Shown here: one piece after another, positions 16,822 through 24,884 of the stretch
Numbering within the stretch: the first letter of the stretch is position 1
Layout: each line of letters opens with the position of its first letter
Assembly: GCA_027306605.1 (NCBI GenBank)
Contig: DAHUZK010000064.1
Coordinates: forward strand, 1 to 64,000
DNA from: Acidimicrobiaceae bacterium
GTDB lineage: Bacteria; Actinomycetota; Acidimicrobiia; Acidimicrobiales; RAAP-2
Length of the DNA stretch: 64,000 bases
Direction: 5' to 3'
Program-made: the position numbers and the translations under genes
Notes under the pieces: generated by a model
What the model saw: only the letters and a program-made list of their open reading frames with translations
Databases searched by the model: none
What the model was told of the DNA's origin: nothing

Positions 16822-19413
16822 CTACTCCATGGGTCGGGTGGCGATTCCCGACGGGTCGCGCCCCGCCAGCACCCAGCCGACCAGCACCGCGACGAGCGGC
16901 ATGGCGATCACGATCAGGAACAGGTTTGTCCACGGGACGTGGTCGAACAGGTCCGACAGGCCACCCTCGAGCGGATTCGAGCGATACCAGCCGACCAGGC
17001 CGACGTAGGCGGCGACCGCCCCGAGCAGCGCGCCGAGGAAGGCGAGGCCTCCCGCCGTCACGGCGGTCAGGCTGCGCCTGGTGCGCGAGCTGGCACCGGC
17101 CGCCGTGAGCGTACGCAGGTCACTCGCCGTCTCGCTCCGGAGCAACCCCACGCTCATGGCGAGGATGCCGAGTGCGAGCGCGATGGCGAACACCGTGGCC
17201 CAGTCCACGATCTCGGCCGAGGCCGGCGCCTCGTTCTTCGACTCGATGCTCAGGTCGTTGGACGCTGCGACCGACCGGGCATTGGTGATCTGGGCCGAGG
17301 TGATCGGGTTGGCGCCTTCGACCATCCATCCCTGGAGGCTGCTGTCCGCTGCGACGTGCAGCCGGCGCAGCGCAGACTCGGTGATCACCGTGTTGGGTGC
17401 CGACGTGCCGCTCGGGAGCCGGCTCTCGGCCTGGACGACGGGGTGGGCGAGGCACGAACCGGGTGGGCACGGGTTCGTGCCACCCTGACCGCCGGGTCCG
17501 CCGGGTCCGCCGGGTCCGAGCGAGGAGCCGCCGCCCCCATTCCCGCCGATGCCACCGCCGTAGGTGAGCTGCACGCCCGAGCCGGCCAGGCCCGGTCGCG
17601 AACTGAGGACGTCGACGTCCGACGGGATCGAGGACGGGTCGATGCCATACGCCCGCAGCAGCGCCGGCGTCGCCACGTAGATCTGACCGCTCCACTGGCG
17701 GCCGCTGCCGCTGGGGTTCTGAAGACCGGCCGCCGGGCTCTCGAGCGCGTACACGTCACGCGCGCCGACCGAGCTGGCGATGGCGCGGGCGGTGTCCTGC
17801 TGCGACGACACGCTCGGCGCCGGGGTCGCCGGCCGGCTCTCACCGCTCGGGCCGAAGGTGGGGCCGGTGGGCGGTGTGTAGACGGCGAGCTCGTTCGGCG
17901 CCAGGTTCGGTCCGACGTAGTCGAAGGCGTTCGAGTATCGGGCCACAGCCACGGCGCAGACGACCACGGCGATCAGAACACCGACGCTGATGGCCGAGAG
18001 TGCCGAGCCGGAACGAGCCCGGTACCGCGCCATGTCGCGCAGGGGCAGGCGGACGGCAACGGGAGACCTCCGTCCGATGCGGGCCAACAGGACGAGGAAG
18101 AAGGGTGAGACGAGGATGATCCCCGCCACCAGGGCCACGAACCCGGGGATCAGCCACGTCGCGCCGCCGCCGTTGCGCTGCGCGCCCGAAAGGGAGAAGA
18201 AGACGAACCCGAGGACGAGAGCGATCACGCCCGGGAGGAGCGAACGGTGGATCTGGCGCGGCGGTGCCGGCCGTCCGGCCAGCGCCACCACCACGGGGAC
18301 GCGGGTGACGGCCCTCGCCGGGTACCCGGCGGCGAAGAAGGTGGCGACCACCGCGAGCACCATGGCGGGCACGATGACCTTCCAGGGCAAGGCGAACACC
18401 GCGATGAGATGGTGCGCGCTCTGCTCGTTGTACGGACGGTAGGCCAGCCATGCCGCCAGCCCGACGGCGAACCCTGCCAGGGCACCGACCGCCCCCACGA
18501 TGACGCCGTTGGCCTCGAGGACGAGGCGGACGTTGCGGTCGGTGGCCCCCATCGACTCGAGCATGCCGAGGGCCCGCAGCCGTCGCTGCGCCAGCACGGT
18601 GAAGCCACCGATCGATACCAGGGCGATCAGGAGCATGCCCACGGTCGCCAGCGCCAGCACGATCGTCGACGGGTTGATCAGGTTGTGGTTAGCGGCCGTG
18701 GCGACCGTCGCGACGTTCAATCCCGCCGGCAGCGTCTTGAGCGCCGAGTCCGGTGCGTCGAAGAGGACCGTCACCTGGCTCGGATGTTGCAGTTGTCCGG
18801 GCGGCACCAGCGCGAAGTCGTCGAGCAGGTTCTGCGGGTTCTGCACGATGCCGACGACCGTCTTGCCGCCCTGGGACCAGGTGTCGCCGACCTGCAGGTT
18901 CAGCTCGGAGGCCAGGCCGGGTGTGACGGCGATCTCCTTCGGCCCCCTCGGAGAGCGGCCCGAGAGCAGCTGGAGCATGGGGCCGCCGTAGGGGCCGCGC
19001 GGATCCTGCGATCGCAGCTGGTAGGTCTGGGTGCTGCCGGGCACCGTCAACGTCTCGTTCTCGATCACCTGCACCGTGCCGAAGCGACGCCGGAGCAGGG
19101 CGATCTGCCTCTCGACCGCAGCCGGGCTGCGGGACGGCGACTTGGCCGTCGGCGTCGACAGGTTGAAGGTGGCCAGGTCGTGCGCCGTCCCGAAACCGGC
19201 ACCGGCCGGGGGCGGCGTGTTCGTGGCGACCGCGGAGCCCACCACGACGGCGGCCACGGCGACGACGACGAGGAGAAGGATCAACAGCTGCTGGCGCCAC
19301 TCGCGCCGGAAGAGGCGCCAGGCCCAGCGGACCATGGCCCGGCGGGCCGGGACACCGCCGCTCGGTTCGGGGGCCCCCGTCGTGCCCGGCCGCTCGAGGA
19401 CGCCCACGCTCAT
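16822..19413 (-). CDS. FtsX-like ABC transporter permease (MacB-type)
   Basis: The 863-residue permease starts MSVGVLERPG and has a first membrane helix at about 41-62, a large extracytoplasmic domain, an FtsX core (helices around 265-430, with the RRLRALGMLESMGATDRNVR coupling segment), a second extracytoplasmic domain and a terminal FtsX copy ending DPSGIATRPME. The second external domain contains a Gly/Pro-rich loop (about GGGIGGNGGGGSS and GPGGPGGPGGQGG) followed by two cysteines. It overlaps the ATPase gene by ATGA. It probably exports or extracts lipoproteins, lipids or peptides under PadR control. Confidence 0.9.
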   Translation of the reverse strand: MSVGVLERPGTTGAPEPSGGVPARRAMVRWAWRLFRREWRQQLLILLLVVVAVAAVVVGSAVATNTPPPAGAGFGTAHDLATFNLSTPTAKSPSRSPAAVERQIALLRRRFGTVQVIENETLTVPGSTQTYQLRSQDPRGPYGGPMLQLLSGRSPRGPKEIAVTPGLASELNLQVGDTWSQGGKTVVGIVQNPQNLLDDFALVPPGQLQHPSQVTVLFDAPDSALKTLPAGLNVATVATAANHNLINPSTIVLALATVGMLLIALVSIGGFTVLAQRRLRALGMLESMGATDRNVRLVLEANGVIVGAVGALAGFAVGLAAWLAYRPYNEQSAHHLIAVFALPWKVIVPAMVLAVVATFFAAGYPARAVTRVPVVVALAGRPAPPRQIHRSLLPGVIALVLGFVFFSLSGAQRNGGGATWLIPGFVALVAGIILVSPFFLVLLARIGRRSPVAVRLPLRDMARYRARSGSALSAISVGVLIAVVVCAVAVARYSNAFDYVGPNLAPNELAVYTPPTGPTFGPSGESRPATPAPSVSSQQDTARAIASSVGARDVYALESPAAGLQNPSGSGRQWSGQIYVATPALLRAYGIDPSSIPSDVDVLSSRPGLAGSGVQLTYGGGIGGNGGGGSSLGPGGPGGPGGQGGTNPCPPGSCLAHPVVQAESRLPSGTSAPNTVITESALRRLHVAADSSLQGWMVEGANPITSAQITNARSVAASNDLSIESKNEAPASAEIVDWATVFAIALALGILAMSVGLLRSETASDLRTLTAAGASSRTRRSLTAVTAGGLAFLGALLGAVAAYVGLVGWYRSNPLEGGLSDLFDHVPWTNLFLIVIAMPLVAVLVGWVLAGRDPSGIATRPME

Positions 19414-20132
19414 GCGTTCGGAAGGTCCGCCAGGAAGGCTTCGGGTCGCTGCGCCGGCATGGTCTGGTCCACGATCCGGCCGTCGCGCAGGAAGACAACG
19501 CGGTCGGCCCACGAGGCCAGCTGCGCGTCGTGGGTCACCACCACTGCCGCCATGCCGCGGTGGCAGGCGGCCAGGATCTGGCGCATGACCGCCTCGGCGT
19601 TGGTCGAGTCGAGGGCCCCCGACGGCTCGTCGGCGAGGAGGAGCCGTCGCCCGCCCACCACGGCCCGTGCGATGGCCACCCGTTGGCGCTCGCCCCCGGA
19701 CAGCTGGTCGGGAAAGTGCGACGCCCGGTCCGTCAGCCCGAAGTCCTCGAGCGCCTCGAGCGCCACCCCCTGGGCCTTGCGGGCCGCGACGCCGTCCAGC
19801 TCGAGCGGCAAGGACACGTTCTCGAGCGCGCTCAGACCGGCCAACAGGTTGTAGTCCTGGAAGACGTAGCCGATGGACTGCCGCCGTAGCCGCGCCTTGC
19901 CGTTGCGCGAGAGCGTCGACAGCGGCCGGCCGTCCACGAACACCTCGCCCCTGGTGGGATCTTCGAGGCTCCCGGCGATGGTCAACAGCGTGCTCTTGCC
20001 GGACCCGCTGGCGCCCATCACGGCCACCAAGGACCCGGCGTCGACCGACAGCGCCACACCCTGCAGCGCGTGCACCTGTGCGATGCCGTCCCCGTAGGTC
20101 TTCGAGACGTCGTGGAGCTCGAGATAGCTCAT
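19410..20132 (-). CDS. ABC transporter ATP-binding protein (LolD/MacB-type)
   Basis: The 240-residue ATPase has Walker A GASGSGKST (40-48), the signature LSGGERQRVAIARA and Walker B LLADEPSGALD, the exact style of ATPases that power MacB/LolCDE-type permeases. Its start ATG overlaps the padR stop (ATGA) and its stop overlaps the permease start (ATGA), so all three genes are translated in series. Conserved sequence begins at MSYLELHDVSKTYG. Confidence 0.95.
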   Translation of the reverse strand: MSYLELHDVSKTYGDGIAQVHALQGVALSVDAGSLVAVMGASGSGKSTLLTIAGSLEDPTRGEVFVDGRPLSTLSRNGKARLRRQSIGYVFQDYNLLAGLSALENVSLPLELDGVAARKAQGVALEALEDFGLTDRASHFPDQLSGGERQRVAIARAVVGGRRLLLADEPSGALDSTNAEAVMRQILAACHRGMAAVVVTHDAQLASWADRVVFLRDGRIVDQTMPAQRPEAFLADLPNA

Positions 20133-20737
20133 GACCGGTTGCCCACCTTGCGCCGCGCCTTGGGGAGGGGTCCCGCCTGCGGGAGCGGCGCGTCCACGCC
20201 CGCAGCGGCTCGCTTCAGACGGCCCTCGGCCGTGTCCAACCACCGGAGCAAGGAGTCGAGCCGGAAGAGCTCGGCGTCGACGACCAGCGCGAAGTTGAGG
20301 TCGAAGCGGGACTCGTCCTCCTTGAGGCGCGTCCACTGCTGCATGAGCTCGACGAGGTAGCGGCGGTGCACCTGCACCACGTCGTGGATGTCGACGCCGG
20401 GGAGCCCGAGGGCGACGAGCACCTTGATCACCAGCTCGTCGCGGGGCGGCGAGGAGAAGTCGGGTGGTGTCCGGAGCCACTGCGCCAGCTCGGCGGCGCC
20501 GTCCTCGGTGATGTGGAAACCCTTCTGGGGCCCCTCCTCCGTCGTGTCGTCCGCCTCCACCAGCCCGTCACGCTCGAGCCGTTGCAGCGTCGTGTACACC
20601 TGCCCGACGTTGAGCGGCCAGACGTCGCCGGTCCGGGCCTCGAATTCCTGACGCAGCTGCAACCCGTACTTGGGACCCTCGCTGAGCAGCGCCAGGAGGG
20701 CGTGGCGGACGCTCACGCCTCCGCCCGGGCTCGACAC
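20129..20737 (-). CDS. PadR-family transcriptional regulator
   Basis: The winged helix reads HALLALLSEGPKYGLQLRQE, PLNVGQVYTTLQRLERDGLV and GFHITEDGAAEL, standard PadR; the C-terminal helical half (VQVHRRYLVELMQQW) mediates dimerisation. The listed start is 20737 (202 residues), but the in-frame GTG at 20716 giving MSVRHALL is at least as likely by family comparison. It is the first gene of the padR-ATPase-permease operon. A 23-base palindrome just upstream is its probable operator, so it should repress its own exporter until a drug or lipid signal binds. Confidence 0.92.
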   Translation of the reverse strand: MSSPGGGVSVRHALLALLSEGPKYGLQLRQEFEARTGDVWPLNVGQVYTTLQRLERDGLVEADDTTEEGPQKGFHITEDGAAELAQWLRTPPDFSSPPRDELVIKVLVALGLPGVDIHDVVQVHRRYLVELMQQWTRLKEDESRFDLNFALVVDAELFRLDSLLRWLDTAEGRLKRAAAGVDAPLPQAGPLPKARRKVGNRS

Positions 20738-20755
20738 GGCGAGTCATTCATTCGA

Positions 20756-20778
20756 AGTAGCATACTAAGTATTCTACT
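20756..20778. promoter_or_regulatory. 23-bp near-perfect palindrome, probable PadR operator
   Basis: On the minus strand the two halves AGTAGaATACT and AGTATgCTACT flank a central T; only one base pair of the eleven breaks symmetry. It stands 19 bases before the listed padR start, in an AT-rich island within GC-rich DNA, and overlaps likely promoter bases. PadR proteins commonly bind such ATACT/AGTAT dyads and autorepress. Confidence 0.7.
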
Positions 20779-20887
20779 GGATGATCAGCGCCCCTGTCGA
20801 GGCCTCCGAGCTGGCTCTTCGTCGCCGGCCGTCACCGGGCACCCCGCCGGAGCAGGTCCGGCGGTACCGGGCGGGCCCCCCGGGGCC

Positions 20888-21370
20888 TCAGAGGGCGGCG
20901 AGCACCTCTTCGACCGAGCTGGCCTGCAGGCCGGGACCGGGTTCGACCGCCAGCCAGGTCACGACGCCGTCGTCGAGGATGGCGGCGTAGCGCTGCGAAC
21001 GGGAGCCGAGGCCGAAACCCGAGCCGTCCATGGTCAGCCCGAGGGCCTCGGTCAGCTCCCCGTTCCCGTCGGCCAGCATCACGACCTTGCCCTCGACGTG
21101 CTGGTCCTTCCCCCAGGCACCCATCACGAAGGGGTCGTTCACCGAGACGCAGACCACCGTGTCGACCCCCTTGGCGCGCAGTTCCTCGGCCCGCAGCACG
21201 AACCCCGGGAGGTGGTGGTCCGAGCAGGTCGGCGTGAAGGCGCCCGGGACACCGAAGAGGACGACCTTGCCCTTGCCGAGCACGCCGGCGGCGGTGGTCG
21301 CCTCGGGGCCCTTGTCGCCGAACGTGAAAACTTTCACATCGGGGATCCGCTCGCCGACTGCGATGGTCAT
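20888..21370 (-). CDS. Peroxiredoxin (Prx5-like)
   Basis: The 160-residue protein has the Prx5 active-site segment VPGAFTPTCSDHHLPGF with the peroxidatic Cys49, and a later FVMGAWGKDQ block typical of the subfamily. A second cysteine (VVCVSV) lies in a buried strand and is not an obvious resolving residue, so it may act as a 1-Cys enzyme using an external thiol. It would reduce peroxides in the cytoplasm. GGAGG stands six bases before the ATG. It is transcribed alone, upstream of a divergent binding-protein gene. Confidence 0.92.
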   Translation of the reverse strand: MTIAVGERIPDVKVFTFGDKGPEATTAAGVLGKGKVVLFGVPGAFTPTCSDHHLPGFVLRAEELRAKGVDTVVCVSVNDPFVMGAWGKDQHVEGKVVMLADGNGELTEALGLTMDGSGFGLGSRSQRYAAILDDGVVTWLAVEPGPGLQASSVEEVLAAL

Positions 21371-21584
21371 CGTTGCCTCCTCGGTGGTCGCGGCCCAAGG
21401 TTGCCATACGCCTGCCGGCGGCCCCAATCGGGCCGCTGCCCGCCTGCGCTCGGCCGCCCTCCCCTTGGCCGCCCGAGCGCGTCGTCCCTGCCGCCCCCGC
21501 TCGGTCACGAAGCTGTAACCTGCCGCCAGTCGTGCCGCGACGTAGTCGTAATACGCGGGGAACTCGAGACCTTGGGGGGTTGCG

Positions 21585-23237
21585 ATGACGCACTCGTTCG
21601 ATCGGCGTTCGTTCCTGGCGGGCGGACTGGCCCTCGGTGCCGGCGCCGCCGCACTGGGGGCGCTGGGTGACAGTGGCGTCGCCGGCGCCAACATCACCAA
21701 CGGCCCCGGCCTGAACGGCATCACCGACAAGAAGCCGGTGCGGGGCGGATCGCTCACCTTCGGCATCGACACCGAGGAGAGCGGTTTCAACCCGTCCACG
21801 GCGCGCTGGGACGAGGGCGGCTTCCTCTACGGGCGGACCGTGATGGACCCGATCGCCATCGTCACCGCGTCGGGCGCCGTCCAGCCGTACCTGGCGGAGT
21901 CCATCACCTCCAACGCGGACTTCACCTCGTTCACCATCACCCTGCGTCCGGGCATCGTCTTCCACGACGGGACCCCGCTCGACGGCAAGGCCCTGTACGC
22001 CAACATCGAGGCGCAGGCGACTTCGCTGCTGACCGGCCCGGCCGTCGCCACCAACATCAGCGGCGCCTCGGTCACCGGCCCGCTGGCGGTGACCATCACC
22101 ATGAAGTCGTCGTGGGCCCCCTTCCCCTACTACCTGGCCCAGGCCCAGACGGGCTACGTCGCCGCGCCGTCCATGTTGAGCAACCCGAACGGAACCAGCC
22201 ACCCGATCGGCACCGGGCCCTTCTTCTTCGAGGACTGGGTGCCCAACAGCCACATGACGTCGACCCGGAACCCCCACTACTGGCGCAAGGGCTACCCGTA
22301 CCTGGACTCCATCACCTACAAGCCGATCATCGATCCCAACGCCCGCGTCGACGCTCTCGAGACCGGAGAGATCGACATCATGCACACCAACTCCCCGGCG
22401 GGCCTCGAGCAGTTCCGCGGGGACAAGAAGTGGGCGTACTACGACAACAGCGGCCAGGTCGTGGGGCAGCCCACGGTCCAGTGCATCATGCTCAACACGT
22501 CGGCACCGCCCTTCAACAACCACACGCTGCGCCAGGCGATGGCCATGAGCATCAACCGGACCCAGTTCTCCAAGGTCATCAACAAGGGCATCGACGCGCC
22601 GATGAACGGCCTCTTCATCCCCGGGAGCGAGTACTACACGAAGACCGCTTACCCGAACTACGACCCGTCCGGTGCGGCCAAGCTGGTCAAGCAGGTCCAG
22701 CACGAGACCGGAAAGCAGGTGTCGTTCACGCTGAACTCGACCAGCAACTCCGACGTGCTGCGCGCCGCCCAGTTCCTGCAGCAGGCGTTCCAGCAGGCGG
22801 GCATGAAGGTGAACATCAACATCATCGCCCAGTCCACCCTCATCAACAACGCGCTGGCCGGCAGCTACGAGGCCACCTTGTGGCGCCAGTTCGGCGCGGT
22901 CGATCCGGACCTCAACTACGTGTGGTGGACGACGCAGCTGGCCTCGGGGCCGCTGGCGCTCAACATGGCTCGCAACGTGGACCCGCGGATCCAGGCCGCG
23001 CTGGTCGCCGGGCGCACGACGAACAACAAGGCCGACCGGGTCAAGGACTACCAGCACGTCAACCAGTACCTGGCGCAGGACCTCCCCTACATGTGGCTGG
23101 CCCGCGACACCTGGGCCGTCATCGCCAACCCGAAGGTCCAGAACTTCGCCAATCCGACCACCGTGCAGGGGGCCAAGGCCATCGGCTTCGACGAGGGCGT
23201 GCTCTGGCCCACCCAGATCTGGAAGTCGAAGTCCTGA
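21585..23237 (+). CDS. Peptide/oligopeptide ABC transporter substrate-binding protein, Tat-type signal
   Basis: The 550-residue protein is a family 5 solute-binding protein (DppA/OppA-like): GGSLTFGIDTEESGFNPSTA near the start, FHDGTPLDGKALYANIEAQ, and RQAMAMSINRTQFSKVINKG in the middle. The N-terminus MTHSFDRRSFLAGG is a twin-arginine signal, indicating export in folded form. No lipobox follows, so anchoring is unclear. No permease or ATPase gene of this transporter class lies within the window, so it is an orphan here. It ends four bases from the convergent ABC-F gene. Confidence 0.9.
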   Translation: MTHSFDRRSFLAGGLALGAGAAALGALGDSGVAGANITNGPGLNGITDKKPVRGGSLTFGIDTEESGFNPSTARWDEGGFLYGRTVMDPIAIVTASGAVQPYLAESITSNADFTSFTITLRPGIVFHDGTPLDGKALYANIEAQATSLLTGPAVATNISGASVTGPLAVTITMKSSWAPFPYYLAQAQTGYVAAPSMLSNPNGTSHPIGTGPFFFEDWVPNSHMTSTRNPHYWRKGYPYLDSITYKPIIDPNARVDALETGEIDIMHTNSPAGLEQFRGDKKWAYYDNSGQVVGQPTVQCIMLNTSAPPFNNHTLRQAMAMSINRTQFSKVINKGIDAPMNGLFIPGSEYYTKTAYPNYDPSGAAKLVKQVQHETGKQVSFTLNSTSNSDVLRAAQFLQQAFQQAGMKVNINIIAQSTLINNALAGSYEATLWRQFGAVDPDLNYVWWTTQLASGPLALNMARNVDPRIQAALVAGRTTNNKADRVKDYQHVNQYLAQDLPYMWLARDTWAVIANPKVQNFANPTTVQGAKAIGFDEGVLWPTQIWKSKS

Positions 23238-23241
23238 CCAC

Positions 23242-24840
23242 CTAGCGCATCTCCACGTCGTCGAGGTACTCCTCGCGCCAGTGGGTGTAGCGCTCCTCGG
23301 GCAGCCGTAGGCAGAAGGTCGGCCGCAGGGCCTCCACGAAGGAGCGATCGTGGCTGACGGCCACGATCGTCCCCGGCCAGTCGCCCAGCATCTCGCCCAC
23401 GGCGACGATCGACGCCGGATCGAGGTTGTTGGTGGGCTCGTCGAGCAGCAACACGTTGGCCTCGCCTGCCGACAGCATGGCCAGCCCGAGCTTCGCCCGC
23501 TCCCCGCCCGACAGGGTGGACGGCATCTGGTCCGCCGCCCTCGAGGGCAGCCCGAACGAGCCCAGCAACGCCCGGCGGTCCTTGTCGGCCTCGAGCACGG
23601 CGCCGCTCACGTTCGCCAGCGCGCTCCGGGCCGGGTCGATCTGCTCGTGCTCCTGGGCGAAGTAGCCCAGCACGACGTTGTGCCCGAGCTCGACCACCCC
23701 GTTGCTGGGCTCCTGCACGCCGGCCAGGCACCGCAGCAACGACGACTTCCCGGCACCGTTGCGACCGATCACCACGATGTGATCGCCGCGGCCGGCGTGG
23801 AACGTCACGTCGGACAGCACCTCGTTGTCGCCGTAGCGGATCCCGAGCTTGTCGACCTCGAGGGGGACGGCAGCGCTGCGCGGCGGCCGGGGCAGTGAGA
23901 ACGCCGTGGCCCGCTGGCGCCGGTCCACGTGGGTCCGCGACGCCTCGAGTCGCTCCACCCGCTTGTCGAGCGACTTGGCCTTGCGGGCGCGCTTCTCGGT
24001 GCTCCCGCGCATGGAGTCGGCCAGGGTCGACAGCCGCTTGATCTCGCGGTCCTCCAGCGCGGCGGCGCGTTCACGCTGGCTGCGGTCCGCCTCGTGCTGC
24101 GCCAGGAACCTGGAGTAGTTGCCCTTCCACTCGGTCAGGCGCTGGTTCGCGATGTGCAACACCTTGTCGATCGACCGGTCCAGCAAGGAGAGGTCGTGGC
24201 TCACCACGAGCAGCGCGCCGGGGAAGCGGGCCAGCTCGTCGAGGAGCCAGCGCTTGGCCGAACGGTCGAGGTGGTTCGTGGGCTCGTCGAGGATCATCAA
24301 CTCGGGTCCCGAGAAGAGCACGCGCATGAGGTCGATCCGCCGCCGCTGCCCGCCCGAGAGCGAGTCGATGTCCTCGAGCAGGAGCTCCTGGCGCAGGCCC
24401 AGCCCGTCGGCCAGGCGCGCCATCACCGCCTCCGCCTCGTAGCCCCCGTTGGACCCGAACTGCTCCTGGAGGTCGGTGAACAGCTCGATGTGCTCCTCGG
24501 AGGGGTCGTCGGCCATGGCGGCGCGGGCGGCGCCCAGCGCGTCGTCGAGGACGTCGAGCCCGCGCGAGGAGAGGACGTGGGAGAACCCGGTCGGCTCGAG
24601 GCCCAGGCCGCCCGGCACCGGCGCCTGCGGCAGGTAAGCGAAGGTGCCGAGAAGGCGCACGTTGCCCCGGTGGCGGAGCTGCGGCGCCGGCTCGCCGACG
24701 AGCAGGGAGATGAACGACGACTTGCCCGTCCCGTTCCGGCCGACCAGCCCGACCTTCTCGCCGGCCCCGACCACGAAGGAGGCGTCCTCGAGGAGGGTCC
24801 GGTCGCCGATCTCCAAGGTGAGGCCCGATCCGACGATCAC
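23242..24840 (-). CDS. ABC-F family ATPase (ribosome-associated)
   Basis: The 532-residue protein has two ABC cassettes in tandem and no membrane segment. Cassette one has Walker A GRNGTGKSS (34-42), LSGGQRRRIDLMR and ILDEPTNHLD; cassette two has GRNGAGKSS, LSGGERAKLGLAM and LLDEPTNNLD. The charged linker between them (LADSMRGSTEKRARKAKSLD) corresponds to the P-site tRNA interaction motif. ABC-F proteins act on the ribosome in translation or antibiotic protection; this one is not assignable to a named subfamily. It starts at GTG 24840, divergent from the MFS gene 45 bases away. Confidence 0.92.
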   Translation of the reverse strand: MIVGSGLTLEIGDRTLLEDASFVVGAGEKVGLVGRNGTGKSSFISLLVGEPAPQLRHRGNVRLLGTFAYLPQAPVPGGLGLEPTGFSHVLSSRGLDVLDDALGAARAAMADDPSEEHIELFTDLQEQFGSNGGYEAEAVMARLADGLGLRQELLLEDIDSLSGGQRRRIDLMRVLFSGPELMILDEPTNHLDRSAKRWLLDELARFPGALLVVSHDLSLLDRSIDKVLHIANQRLTEWKGNYSRFLAQHEADRSQRERAAALEDREIKRLSTLADSMRGSTEKRARKAKSLDKRVERLEASRTHVDRRQRATAFSLPRPPRSAAVPLEVDKLGIRYGDNEVLSDVTFHAGRGDHIVVIGRNGAGKSSLLRCLAGVQEPSNGVVELGHNVVLGYFAQEHEQIDPARSALANVSGAVLEADKDRRALLGSFGLPSRAADQMPSTLSGGERAKLGLAMLSAGEANVLLLDEPTNNLDPASIVAVGEMLGDWPGTIVAVSHDRSFVEALRPTFCLRLPEERYTHWREEYLDDVEMR

Positions 24841-24884
24841 AGCACAGTGTACGGGGGGTCACAGCAGCTCGGTACACTCCGCGG

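Noticed and set aside
20832-23057. Very long minus-strand open frame (741 codons)
   Set aside because: It lies antisense to the peptide-binding protein gene and shares the peroxiredoxin region; its translation is Arg/Gly/Val-rich without domains, as expected for a shadow in GC-rich DNA.
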